NCBI RefSeq assembly: GCF_018603885.1 | Contig: NZ_JAHGAW010000009.1 | Coordinates: forward strand, 1-64,000 | Direction of reading: 5' to 3' | Source of the DNA: Sphingobium nicotianae | GTDB taxonomy: Bacteria; Pseudomonadota; Alphaproteobacteria; Sphingomonadales; Sphingomonadaceae | DNA length: 64,000 nucleotides | In this document: positions 1 to 7,144 of the stretch, piece after piece | Position numbering within the stretch: position 1 is the first letter of the stretch | How the letters are laid out: each line of letters begins with the position of its first letter | The notes under the pieces: model-generated | Told to the model about the DNA's origin: nothing | The model's input: the letters and a program-made list of their open reading frames with translations, nothing else | The model's database searches: none | Made by a program: the position numbers and the translations under genes

Positions 1-111
1 TGCTTCGGTCGCCTCAAGCATTTCCGCCGCTTCGCCACGCGCTACGATCGGCGCACTATCCATTTCGCCGGCTTCATCCACCTCGCTGCCGCCATGATCT
101 GGCTTCGCTGA
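1..111 (+). mobile_element. IS5-family transposase, C-terminal end (cut by window edge)
   Basis: The first 36 codons read in frame to a TGA and give a basic tail with FGRLKHFRRFATRYDR followed by a hydrophobic HLAAAMIWLR end. This matches the conserved C-terminus of IS5-group DDE transposases (typically RLKxFRRxATRYDK...FLAAxxLAAAxxWL). Only the end is visible, so whether the full element is intact cannot be judged. It marks the left edge of an accessory region that carries the RiPP-like locus. Confidence 0.75.
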
Positions 112-262
112 ATGTCGATCCGGCCTAGGCGGGGTAGAGAAATTTCGGTCTGAATGACCGTCTGCGTTCAGGCTGCTTCGCTGAGCAGTTGGGCGGCTGG
201 AATGGGGTGGAGAACAGACAGTCTGGTATCGATCCCAAGGGGCTGATAAGCTGCCGTTTGAT

Positions 263-583
263 ATGGGCATGCTGCAGTTCAACATTACAGACGAGCAGGA
301 ACATCTGCTTTGCCCTGCGTGCGGTTACCCTGATTATAGTTTCGCGCCTGCCTATTTCGAACAGGGTGGAGAGCGTATGGTTATCTGCCCGTGCTGCCTA
401 TGGGAGCCCGGATATGATGATGCGGATGCACGCTCACCCGCGGATGTTCTTGCTGCGCTTCGCAACTACAGACATGGCTGGAAAAATTCTGCACGTTGGC
501 AGTCACCAAACGTGCCGCCCGCAGGGTGGGACGGGCAACGGCAGCTTGCACATCTTTTTGAAGTAGCGCCAAACGTCCGCTAG
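263..583 (+). CDS. Cysteine-rich CPCC-family protein
   Basis: A 106-residue protein with an N-terminal CPACG knuckle and a CPCCLWEPGYDD segment, the hallmark of the small cysteine-rich CPCC family. The four cysteines in two CPxC pairs suggest a structural metal (zinc ribbon) site. The biochemical role of this family is unknown to me. An ATG two codons later (269) is equally possible as the start. The gene sits alone between the IS5 remnant and the RiPP-like locus, so it may be accessory cargo. Confidence 0.7.
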   Translation: MGMLQFNITDEQEHLLCPACGYPDYSFAPAYFEQGGERMVICPCCLWEPGYDDADARSPADVLAALRNYRHGWKNSARWQSPNVPPAGWDGQRQLAHLFEVAPNVR

Positions 584-651
584 GGCGTCGCGTCCCGACC
601 GTCGGCTTCTGAACGAAAATGCCGGATAACCGACATCGCGGTGGACCAGCA

Positions 652-671
652 AATTTGTCCACACGGCCTAG
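652..671 (+). repeat. 20-bp repeat, left copy
   Basis: The sequence AATTTGTCCACACGGCCTAG matches the copy at 14673-14692 in 19 of 20 positions and in the same orientation. The right copy overlaps the stop codon of an IS630-type transposase remnant, so both are probably leftover IS630-type ends. Together they bracket the RiPP-like locus, the sulfotransferase and the TonB receptor. Confidence 0.55.
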
Positions 672-728
672 CCATTGCTGGCTCGCCGATGTCCCTCGAA
701 CCAGCCATATGTTCAGCTTTGGACCTCC

Positions 729-1904
729 TCAGCCGAGAGCGGAAGGGATGTCCAGGCCAGGGCGATACCAATCGAGCGCCGCACACGGCTTCCTGCCCTC
801 GGATGCTGTCCCGTCCGGTTGTCCATGATGAAAGCGAAGCCGCTCGACCAGATAGTCGTCGATCAGCGGGCCCAGCGCATTGCGGGCCTGTATCAATCGC
901 GCATCACGCTCCAGAACGCGGAGGAGATGTTCCAGCCTCAGGCCATGCTCCGCGAGCCACGCTTCCGTCCCATCCTTGCCATGCAGACCAGCGGCGTGGC
1001 GCCATGCATTGGCGGCTTCCACCACCGCCGCATCGTCCAAATCCGTTCCTCCCAGCCGTGCCAGTTCGGCAAGCAGGACATCGACGAGTGCCAACAATTC
1101 ATGAGCTGGGCCCGATACTCGCCGCTCTCGCCAGAAGGCGATCGACTTACGCGTCTCCTCTCTCTCCTCCACAGACGCACGTTTGCGCACGGCCCCTTGC
1201 CGGACGGCCTCCACGAGCCTTGTATGTTCATAGGAGGGCGCCGCATCGGCAATGGTCGTCGTCGAGGAGGAAAGGAAGTGCGCCAGTTGAAGCGCGTCCT
1301 CCCGTTTGATGTCGACGCGCCCTTCAGGCAACCACGCTTCGAGCCTGTCGATGGTGGTCGCGGGAAGAAGCGTCCGAGCCTCCTTCAGCAAGCGGGGCCA
1401 TTCGCGGTCTGCATAGTAGGACCCTTTGGCAAGGCTGACGAAAGTCTCTGCTTCGTCCGTGCTGAGCCTGCTCTCGACGACGGCCCGTTCCATCGTCCTG
1501 CGAATATTCACCATTGCCTCCGACACAGCGAAAAAGCCGAGCCGCGCAGGGGCGTGTATGATTGCTACCTCATCGTCATCCTCAAGCCGGCCTGACGCAA
1601 ATGCCTCGTAAATCCAGCCCAGGCCGATCATGCCAAACGCGTGGAGTTCTGCCGCGCGCAGGGCTCCCATGCTGGCCGCGCCGAGGACGCTGACGCCCTG
1701 ATTCATCGCCCATACTATCTCCTTGTGCAGCACCGCCGGCGTGGAATCAAAATAGCCATCGACAATAGCAATCCGCTCCGCGCCATCGTGAACGGCGCGA
1801 AAAACGTCTCCCTGCCCCACGGGCGGTCGAAGCTCGACATCGGCGATCGTGGTGAACATGTCGGCCGGCGCGGAGGGGCCAAGGAAGATCACGGTCCTTT
1901 TCAT
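729..1904 (-). CDS. TfuA-like protein, partner of YcaO
   Basis: A 391-residue protein. The N-terminal half (VIFLGPSAP, then GVSVLGAASMGALRAAEL and GLGWIYEAFASG) is typical of TfuA, first named for trifolitoxin production. TfuA proteins work with YcaO enzymes in peptide backbone thioamidation (methanogen McrA, thioviridamide type) or related chemistry. The start codon overlaps the end of the YcaO gene by 4 bp (ATGA), so the two are translationally coupled. The C-terminal ~170 residues are helical and less conserved in the families I recall. Thioamide formation here is inference; azoline formation is the alternative. Confidence 0.85.
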   Translation of the reverse strand: MKRTVIFLGPSAPADMFTTIADVELRPPVGQGDVFRAVHDGAERIAIVDGYFDSTPAVLHKEIVWAMNQGVSVLGAASMGALRAAELHAFGMIGLGWIYEAFASGRLEDDDEVAIIHAPARLGFFAVSEAMVNIRRTMERAVVESRLSTDEAETFVSLAKGSYYADREWPRLLKEARTLLPATTIDRLEAWLPEGRVDIKREDALQLAHFLSSSTTTIADAAPSYEHTRLVEAVRQGAVRKRASVEEREETRKSIAFWRERRVSGPAHELLALVDVLLAELARLGGTDLDDAAVVEAANAWRHAAGLHGKDGTEAWLAEHGLRLEHLLRVLERDARLIQARNALGPLIDDYLVERLRFHHGQPDGTASEGRKPCAALDWYRPGLDIPSALG

Positions 1905-3154
1905 GCCCGTGCTCTCTGCGCCTTCAGGAGCGCGCGGGCGCGGGCACCGGGCACATAACCCGGCTCGAACACCAGCCCTTCCAGGCCAGGCACCAGCATC
2001 CGGACGACATGGATGCCGAGATCTTCCGGCGCCAGGCTAACGGCCACCACCTGTTCGATGCCCACCGCCTGCAGCGCGGAGATGGTTTGGGACAAGGTTT
2101 CAGCAAAGGTCTCGGCCGAGCCTGGATCAGTCTTATCGGCCGGCTGGAAAGGGCGCACGGGCCCTCCGGTGAGGGAGAGATATCTCTTTATCTGCGCCAG
2201 CCGCTCAGATGTTGCGGCATAATCGTCATGGACCAGATCCTCCCGCGCGCCCGCTATGTGGGTGAGCCGGCACTGCGCCGCTTCCGTGAGCGCGCGCGAA
2301 AGCGCGATACCGCGCCAGCGATGGCAGCCGCTTCCCTCGGCCGAGAAAGCATCGCGGTCGCCGTTGCCCCTTTCGCGAATGAACACCTGATAGACGGGCA
2401 GGTCGATGTCGCTCGTAAGATCGAAGACATGGACGTCGACGTTCGCGCGATCATATTGATCGACAAGCACGCGGCAATGTGGGTCGTCGAGGGTCGACAG
2501 GTCCACCGCCCGCGCCTGACGCACTTCCTCGTCGGCGAGATGCCATAGCGCGATCGCATCCCGCTCCACCAGTTCGAACAATGCATGAAGGATCGCCTCG
2601 TCGCGAACATTCCCCGATGCAAGGCCATTGCTGTTCACCGGGATACCGATGGGCACAGGCAGCGCTGACAGGCTGTCGTCCACGTCCACATAGCCATAGG
2701 GCACCCAACATGGCGCGCCGCCGGTCAAATCGATGCCCTGCGCCCAGGCTATAGCCATTTGTTCGTCAAATCCGCTCGCCAGCGTGCGCGGCATCGCTGC
2801 GCAGTCCAGAATAGCCGAGCCTTCCCGCCGCAGTTCATGAAGGCTGGCTATGCGAACCGGAACATGGGGGCGCTCGGCATGATGAAGTTCGATGGATTCC
2901 ATGATGGCGGACACCTTGGCATCGGTCAGCGTCGCTCCCTTGCCCTGCGACACGACCAGCGATTTGGATGCCGGCCGGATCGCGACGGCGACAGGAATGC
3001 CGATGCGGTCCAATCCGGTGATGTTGGCGACCCGCGTGATACCGAACCGTTCCAGCAGCGGCTGGAGCCTGTCCAGCGTTTCCACCGTGGAGCAGGCTCG
3101 GCGCGTCCCGCCATTGTCAAAAGCCACTCCGCCATCCAGCATCACATCCCCCAT
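1901..3154 (-). CDS. YcaO-domain peptide cyclodehydratase/thioamidation enzyme
   Basis: YcaO ATP-dependent enzyme that activates a backbone amide with ATP. Conserved nucleotide/Mg-binding clusters are visible: AIMESIELHHAER, ALFELVERDA and LTEAAQCR, in that order. The N-terminal FDNGGTRRACSTVETLDRL motif is also typical. I place the start at the ATG at 3154 (417 residues); an ATG at 3142 preceded by GGGGGA is also possible. The frame stays open to a TTG at 3247, but that leader lacks family similarity. There is no fused E1-like domain, so this is a TfuA-dependent type. It is divergent from the precursor candidate and radical SAM operon, with about 240 bp between them. Confidence 0.88.
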   Translation of the reverse strand: MGDVMLDGGVAFDNGGTRRACSTVETLDRLQPLLERFGITRVANITGLDRIGIPVAVAIRPASKSLVVSQGKGATLTDAKVSAIMESIELHHAERPHVPVRIASLHELRREGSAILDCAAMPRTLASGFDEQMAIAWAQGIDLTGGAPCWVPYGYVDVDDSLSALPVPIGIPVNSNGLASGNVRDEAILHALFELVERDAIALWHLADEEVRQARAVDLSTLDDPHCRVLVDQYDRANVDVHVFDLTSDIDLPVYQVFIRERGNGDRDAFSAEGSGCHRWRGIALSRALTEAAQCRLTHIAGAREDLVHDDYAATSERLAQIKRYLSLTGGPVRPFQPADKTDPGSAETFAETLSQTISALQAVGIEQVVAVSLAPEDLGIHVVRMLVPGLEGLVFEPGYVPGARARALLKAQRARA

Positions 3155-3180
3155 CGTATCGGAACCCCATCGTATCGGAA
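3149..3180. repeat. Perfect 16-bp tandem duplication at the YcaO start
   Basis: The unit CCCCATCGTATCGGAA occurs twice back to back (3149-3164 and 3165-3180). On the minus strand each unit contains an ATG. Because the unit is 16 bp, the two ATGs are in different frames. Only the one at 3154 reads into YcaO. The GAGGAAAA ribosome-binding-like sequence (3181-3188) is closer to the out-of-frame ATG at 3170. Confidence 0.9.
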
Positions 3181-3316
3181 TTTTCCTCAGAATAGCATTG
3201 ATCAAAGATTCGGTCGAATCGTCGCATAGATGCGATGAAGCGATCAACTATGAACGACGACACATTGCGAAGCAAACCATCCAATGATACAAAGCAAAAA
3301 ACAAATAATGACTCGG

Positions 3317-3354
3317 CATGTGGAAGGACCACATGGGTTTCATGTATTCATGAA
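3317..3354. promoter_or_regulatory. Paired perfect dyads in the divergent RiPP promoter region
   Basis: Two inverted repeats lie four bases apart in an AT-rich gap: CATGTGG-AAGGA-CCACATG (3317-3335) and TTCATG-TATT-CATGAA (3339-3354). They are 42 to 79 bp upstream of the precursor start at 3396, a position suited to operator sites or a 5' leader structure. The whole gap 3155-3395 is markedly more AT-rich than the flanking genes. No regulator gene is in the locus, so the controlling protein is unknown. Confidence 0.55.
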
Positions 3355-3395
3355 GCTGTCGCTCCGAATTCTTTATTTATAGAATGGAGTTTGCG

Positions 3396-3692
3396 ATGGC
3401 TGACGATTTTTCCGAACATCTCGACCAGGTCAACAAACTGGCGCCCGCGGCACGTGCCCGGGTGAACGAGGCGCTCAAGGCTTCGCTCGCGACAGAGCTG
3501 GCAAACGTCAATCCCGGCACAGCGGCGGCGGAATTCTCCAAGGGCGCCTTTTTCAGCCGATCACGCGGTGCCGCCGGCATCGACGATCGGGCCATTTTCG
3601 AGAAGGCCGCCGCGATGGACCAGCAGGCCTTTCAGAAATTCGCGCAGAATCTTCAGACCATCAAAGGTATGAAGGGTGGCGGGCCCGGCTGA
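3396..3692 (+). CDS. RiPP precursor peptide candidate (98 aa)
   Basis: A small protein starting MADDFSEHLDQ, chosen at 3396 because GGAG lies 7 bases upstream; an ATG at 3384 is in frame. Residues 1-45 form an acidic, Ala-rich helical leader-like part. Residues 46-61 carry aromatic-rich EFSKGAFFSRSRG. The tail is Gln/Lys-rich and ends KGMKGGGPG. It contains no cysteine. FxS-type motifs (F52-F53-S54) fit what FxsB-type radical SAM cyclophane enzymes use, and Asp, Asn, Gln and Phe beta-carbons are possible hydroxylation sites. The tandem position just ahead of three kinds of modification enzyme supports a substrate role, but no family match is known to me. Confidence 0.6.
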   Translation: MADDFSEHLDQVNKLAPAARARVNEALKASLATELANVNPGTAAAEFSKGAFFSRSRGAAGIDDRAIFEKAAAMDQQAFQKFAQNLQTIKGMKGGGPG

Positions 3693-3704
3693 TCGCGAAC
3701 CGCG

Positions 3705-4790
3705 GTGGCCAGCGTCGTCCCTGACGACGCCATTTCTCTTTCGCCTTCAGCAGTCTGGTCCTGGCGACCGTCCAAAGCGGCGTGGTTTCACAACGTTCGG
3801 GTGCTGGCGGAAAGGCTATGCCTTCCGCCAGCGCTGAGCGTCGACGCCATGGCGCTGCGCGCCGCACTGAAAACTGCTGCCGAAACGGAAGCGGAATGGC
3901 TTTATCATCCAGCTGTCAGTCCGATTTTCCGGCCGCTTGCGACGGGTAATCGAGGCTATGGCGGGATTTTGCATCTTGCGGCCTGGACCGCCGCCCATGT
4001 GCCGGACGATCTCGGACAGATAACAGTGCCGGACGGCGCTCGCCTATGGACCCCGCAGGGTCCGCTTGAGCTGGAGGGCGGGTGGTACGACCTCGCCCTG
4101 CTGGGATCGACGATGCGCACAGATGTCGATGCTCCTGCCATCGCTTTGGACCCATTTGATACTTTATCAGGAGAGTGTTCATCTTCGTCGCCAACAAATG
4201 GCGATTTGGGAACCGATCATGACTCGGTCTATAACTATTTATCGTCCATAGACTTTTTCAGACGTGCGGTTCCCGAAGCCTTCGATTGGGTCACTCAGGT
4301 AGCGCGGCTGGTGGCGCCTGTGGGAGGGGGGGCGCCCTCTTCCTCCGCCTTTCGCAGCGCCTCCGATCCTGAAACGCCGGGACTGATCCGCCTCGACCTT
4401 GGCTGCGGACTGCTTTTCACCCTGGAAGCGCTCGTCCATGAGAGCGCCCATAATTATTTCTACCTGGCCGAGGCCTGGGGACCACTGGTCGCGCCCGACC
4501 AGCTCCACAGACGCTTTCCCTCCCCGCTGAAAGCCGCGCCGCGCCCGCTGCGCGGCGTCATGCTCGCCTATCACGCGCTGGCCCATATCACGGCCCTCTA
4601 CGATGCGCTGGGCGATGTGGATGCCTTCGCGGCGCAGCCTGTCCTGGCCCAGCAATACGCCGAACTCCGGGACGCCGCAGTCTATGCTGAAGCGACCTGT
4701 ATGGCCGCTGCCGGCTGCCTGACGGATCGGGGCCGGCAATTTCTGAACGACACCTCCAACAGGGTATTCCGCTATGCTCGCCAATCCTGA
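3705..4790 (+). CDS. HExxH-motif putative peptide beta-hydroxylase (first copy)
   Basis: A 361-residue protein with HESAH at residues 245-249 and a downstream AYHALAHI (His290/His294) that can supply the third metal ligand. This layout is that of the HExxH peptide-modification family found beside FxsB radical SAM enzymes, some of which are now viewed as 2-oxoglutarate-dependent peptide beta-hydroxylases rather than proteases. The start is a GTG 12 bp after the precursor stop, and the 3' end overlaps the radical SAM start by 17 bp. A short AT-rich patch (about 4140-4260, residues ~146-185, Ser/Thr/Asp-rich) differs in composition from its surroundings. It is more divergent than the two later copies. 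Confidence 0.75.
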   Translation: MASVVPDDAISLSPSAVWSWRPSKAAWFHNVRVLAERLCLPPALSVDAMALRAALKTAAETEAEWLYHPAVSPIFRPLATGNRGYGGILHLAAWTAAHVPDDLGQITVPDGARLWTPQGPLELEGGWYDLALLGSTMRTDVDAPAIALDPFDTLSGECSSSSPTNGDLGTDHDSVYNYLSSIDFFRRAVPEAFDWVTQVARLVAPVGGGAPSSSAFRSASDPETPGLIRLDLGCGLLFTLEALVHESAHNYFYLAEAWGPLVAPDQLHRRFPSPLKAAPRPLRGVMLAYHALAHITALYDALGDVDAFAAQPVLAQQYAELRDAAVYAEATCMAAAGCLTDRGRQFLNDTSNRVFRYARQS

Positions 4791-5955
4791 TTTCGGCGAT
4801 GCCCCGCTTCAATTCGTGATGAAGCTGGCATCGATCTGCAATCTCAATTGCTCCTATTGCTATGTCTACAACAAGGGTGACGAGACGTGGAAGCAGCGTC
4901 CCCCGTTCATGACGGTGGATGTGATCGAGGCGGTGATCGACCGCATATTGCGTCACGTCGAGCGTTCGGGGCAGCGCAAGGTACGCATCATCTTCCATGG
5001 CGGCGAACCCTGCCTCATCGGCGCGGACGCCTTCGATCTCGTCTGCCAGCGCCTGCGCTGGGCGCTGCGAGAAGTGGGGCACGTGCATTTGTCGCTCCAG
5101 ACGAACGGCACCACGCTCGACGACGAATGGGCCGCCGTCCTGCGCAAGCACGGCATCTATGTCGGCCTCAGCATCGACGGCGACAAGCCGATCCACGACC
5201 GCCATCGCGTGACGCACGGCGGTCGCGGCTCCTTCGACCGGATCGTGCGGGGTCTCGAATGTCTGCGGCGGGGGGATGTCGGCTACGATCTCATGACCGT
5301 GATCCCGCTGGGCGAGGACGGGGCGCGTATCTATCACAGCCTGGCCGCGCTCGATCCCCGATCGATCAATTTCCTGCTGCCTGATTACACGCATGACGAC
5401 ATCGCCGCCGTTCGGGCGAGTCATGGCCCAACCCCCTGCGCCGACTTTCTCATCCCGGCATTCGATGCCTGGTGGAACGAGGGCCAGATTGACCTTCGCG
5501 TCGGCCTGTTCTGGAGCATCGCTCGCCTCGTCATGGGCGCGGAAAGCGATGTCGACCTGCTTGGCAATCAGCCGTTGCGCTATGTCTTCGTCGAAACGGA
5601 TGGGGAGATCCAGCCGCTCGACGTGTTGCGCGTCTGCGGCCACGGCTTCAACGCCACATCGCTCAACGTCATGCACAACGATTTCAGCGACCTCGCGCGC
5701 GATGGAGGCATGGCGGCGGAAGCGGTGTTCCGCGGCATGCCGGTGAGCGGCGCATGCCATGGCTGCCGGGAGCAGCGGACCTGCGCGGGCGGCTATCTTC
5801 CCCATCGATTTTCAAGGGAGCGGGGTTTCGACAATGCGTCCGTCTGGTGCGCCGACCTCTACGCGCTGTTCGGCCATGTGCGCCACCGTCTGGGCGTCAG
5901 CGAGGCCGAGACGAGAGAACGCAGGATGACGCTCGCCCAGCAGGCGGCGGCCTGA
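4774..5955 (+). CDS. Radical SAM/SPASM peptide-modifying enzyme, FxsB-like
   Basis: A 393-residue enzyme. The radical SAM [4Fe-4S] motif CNLNCSYC (Cys22, Cys26, Cys29) is followed by YVYNKGD and the SAM-binding FHGGEPCL. A C-terminal SPASM-type region has Cys288, Cys328, Cys331, Cys337 and Cys359 (CHGCREQRTCAGGYLPHRF) for auxiliary clusters. FxsB-like and related enzymes make C-C crosslinks (three-residue cyclophanes) on aromatic side chains of peptide substrates; that activity here is inference. It lies between HExxH genes, overlapping one by 17 bp and ending 3 bp before the next, so it is co-transcribed. Confidence 0.88.
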   Translation: MLANPDFGDAPLQFVMKLASICNLNCSYCYVYNKGDETWKQRPPFMTVDVIEAVIDRILRHVERSGQRKVRIIFHGGEPCLIGADAFDLVCQRLRWALREVGHVHLSLQTNGTTLDDEWAAVLRKHGIYVGLSIDGDKPIHDRHRVTHGGRGSFDRIVRGLECLRRGDVGYDLMTVIPLGEDGARIYHSLAALDPRSINFLLPDYTHDDIAAVRASHGPTPCADFLIPAFDAWWNEGQIDLRVGLFWSIARLVMGAESDVDLLGNQPLRYVFVETDGEIQPLDVLRVCGHGFNATSLNVMHNDFSDLARDGGMAAEAVFRGMPVSGACHGCREQRTCAGGYLPHRFSRERGFDNASVWCADLYALFGHVRHRLGVSEAETRERRMTLAQQAAA

Positions 5956-5958
5956 CCC

Positions 5959-7065
5959 ATGCTGATGAAGACCATGCCCGACGTGCTCACATGGGCCGAG
6001 CCGCTACCGATCTTCACATATGTCCGAGACGACTATGTCGAAATGCTGAGCGATGCCCTCGGTCTGCTGGTGCGCGAGGCAAGGGAATATAGTCCGGCGC
6101 TTGCGGCCGCCCTGCTTCAGGAAATGGATAGCGCCACGGACGACAGCCTCATTCGGGTGCTGCTGGCCCCGGAAAGCAGCTATCGCCTGATTTTCCGCCG
6201 GGAGCCGCTGGAGGAAAGGGCGCGCTTCTTCGTGGCCGCGCTGCGGATGGAAGCGGCACTGCTCGGCTCGCGCCCGTTGCAGGCATGCCGGGGGGAATGG
6301 ACGGCGCTCGGCGATGCGGGCCTGACCGAGGACGCGGCGTGGCGCGATCTGCCCCGGCTGTCCACCGGCCTGCCTTTTGACATGTTCAGCCCCCATGCCG
6401 CTGCGGTCGATCTGGGTGGGCCATCCGGCATCGCCCAGCGCCGTCTCTTCTCGCCCGCCGAATGCGATGCTGTCGTTGCGAAACTGGAAGAGGCGCTGGC
6501 GGGCATCGCGCGGGCGGGGGCGGTTTTCTCCACCTTCGTGCGGCGATTCAATGTGGTTCTTATCGCGCAGATCGATCGCGACGACGAAGATCTCTTCACG
6601 AGCGGATCGACAGGTCAGTATATTGGCCGCTCCTTCATCACCAATCCCCACATGCCATCCGTCCGCCCGATCGATCTGGCGGAAGCGCTGGTCCATGAGG
6701 GCATTCATTCGCTGCTCTACATGCAGGAAAGACGCGTGGCCTGGGTTCATGACCAGGCCTTGTACGATCCGCTCCGGTTGCGCGTGAAATCACCCTGGAC
6801 GGGATCCATGCTGGGTGTGCGGCCTTTTCTTCAGGCTTGTTTCGTTTGGTATGGTCTGCTGCATTTCTGGGCGGCCGCCCTCCAAACGGAAGCCTTCGAT
6901 CCCCTGCAGGTGCAGGGCAGGATGGGGATCGCGGCGCGCGGCTTCCTGGCCGGGCCACTCGACAAGCTGATCGACGAATGCCGGGACGATATAGACCCCG
7001 TCATCCTGAGCGCCATCACGGCGCTGCAAGATCGCATACTCCAATCCTGGCCGGTCGCCGCGTGA
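5959..7065 (+). CDS. HExxH-motif putative peptide beta-hydroxylase (second copy)
   Basis: A 368-residue protein starting 3 bp after the radical SAM stop. It has HEGIH at residues 246-250, then KSPWTGSMLGVRPFLQACFVWYGLLHFW, where the last His is a likely third metal ligand. The N-terminal region (DDSLIRVLLAPESSYRLIFRREPLEERARFF) is shared with the next gene, showing a paralogous pair. The shared C-terminal block is hydrophobic and aromatic. A zinc protease role cannot be excluded, but this family usually lacks the spacing and glycine expected of metzincins. Confidence 0.75.
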   Translation: MLMKTMPDVLTWAEPLPIFTYVRDDYVEMLSDALGLLVREAREYSPALAAALLQEMDSATDDSLIRVLLAPESSYRLIFRREPLEERARFFVAALRMEAALLGSRPLQACRGEWTALGDAGLTEDAAWRDLPRLSTGLPFDMFSPHAAAVDLGGPSGIAQRRLFSPAECDAVVAKLEEALAGIARAGAVFSTFVRRFNVVLIAQIDRDDEDLFTSGSTGQYIGRSFITNPHMPSVRPIDLAEALVHEGIHSLLYMQERRVAWVHDQALYDPLRLRVKSPWTGSMLGVRPFLQACFVWYGLLHFWAAALQTEAFDPLQVQGRMGIAARGFLAGPLDKLIDECRDDIDPVILSAITALQDRILQSWPVAA

Positions 7066-7144
7066 GGTATCGTCCCTGACCAATCGGGCCGCTTTCCTCC
7101 CGGATTATCTTTCCTGGCTCGGCGAGGACCTGCTGACGGAGCCG

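Noticed and set aside
3117..3332. A 71-codon minus-strand frame starting upstream of YcaO
   Set aside because: It shares the ribosome-binding region, but its translation across the YcaO start is out of frame with the conserved domain and lacks similarity to any peptide family.
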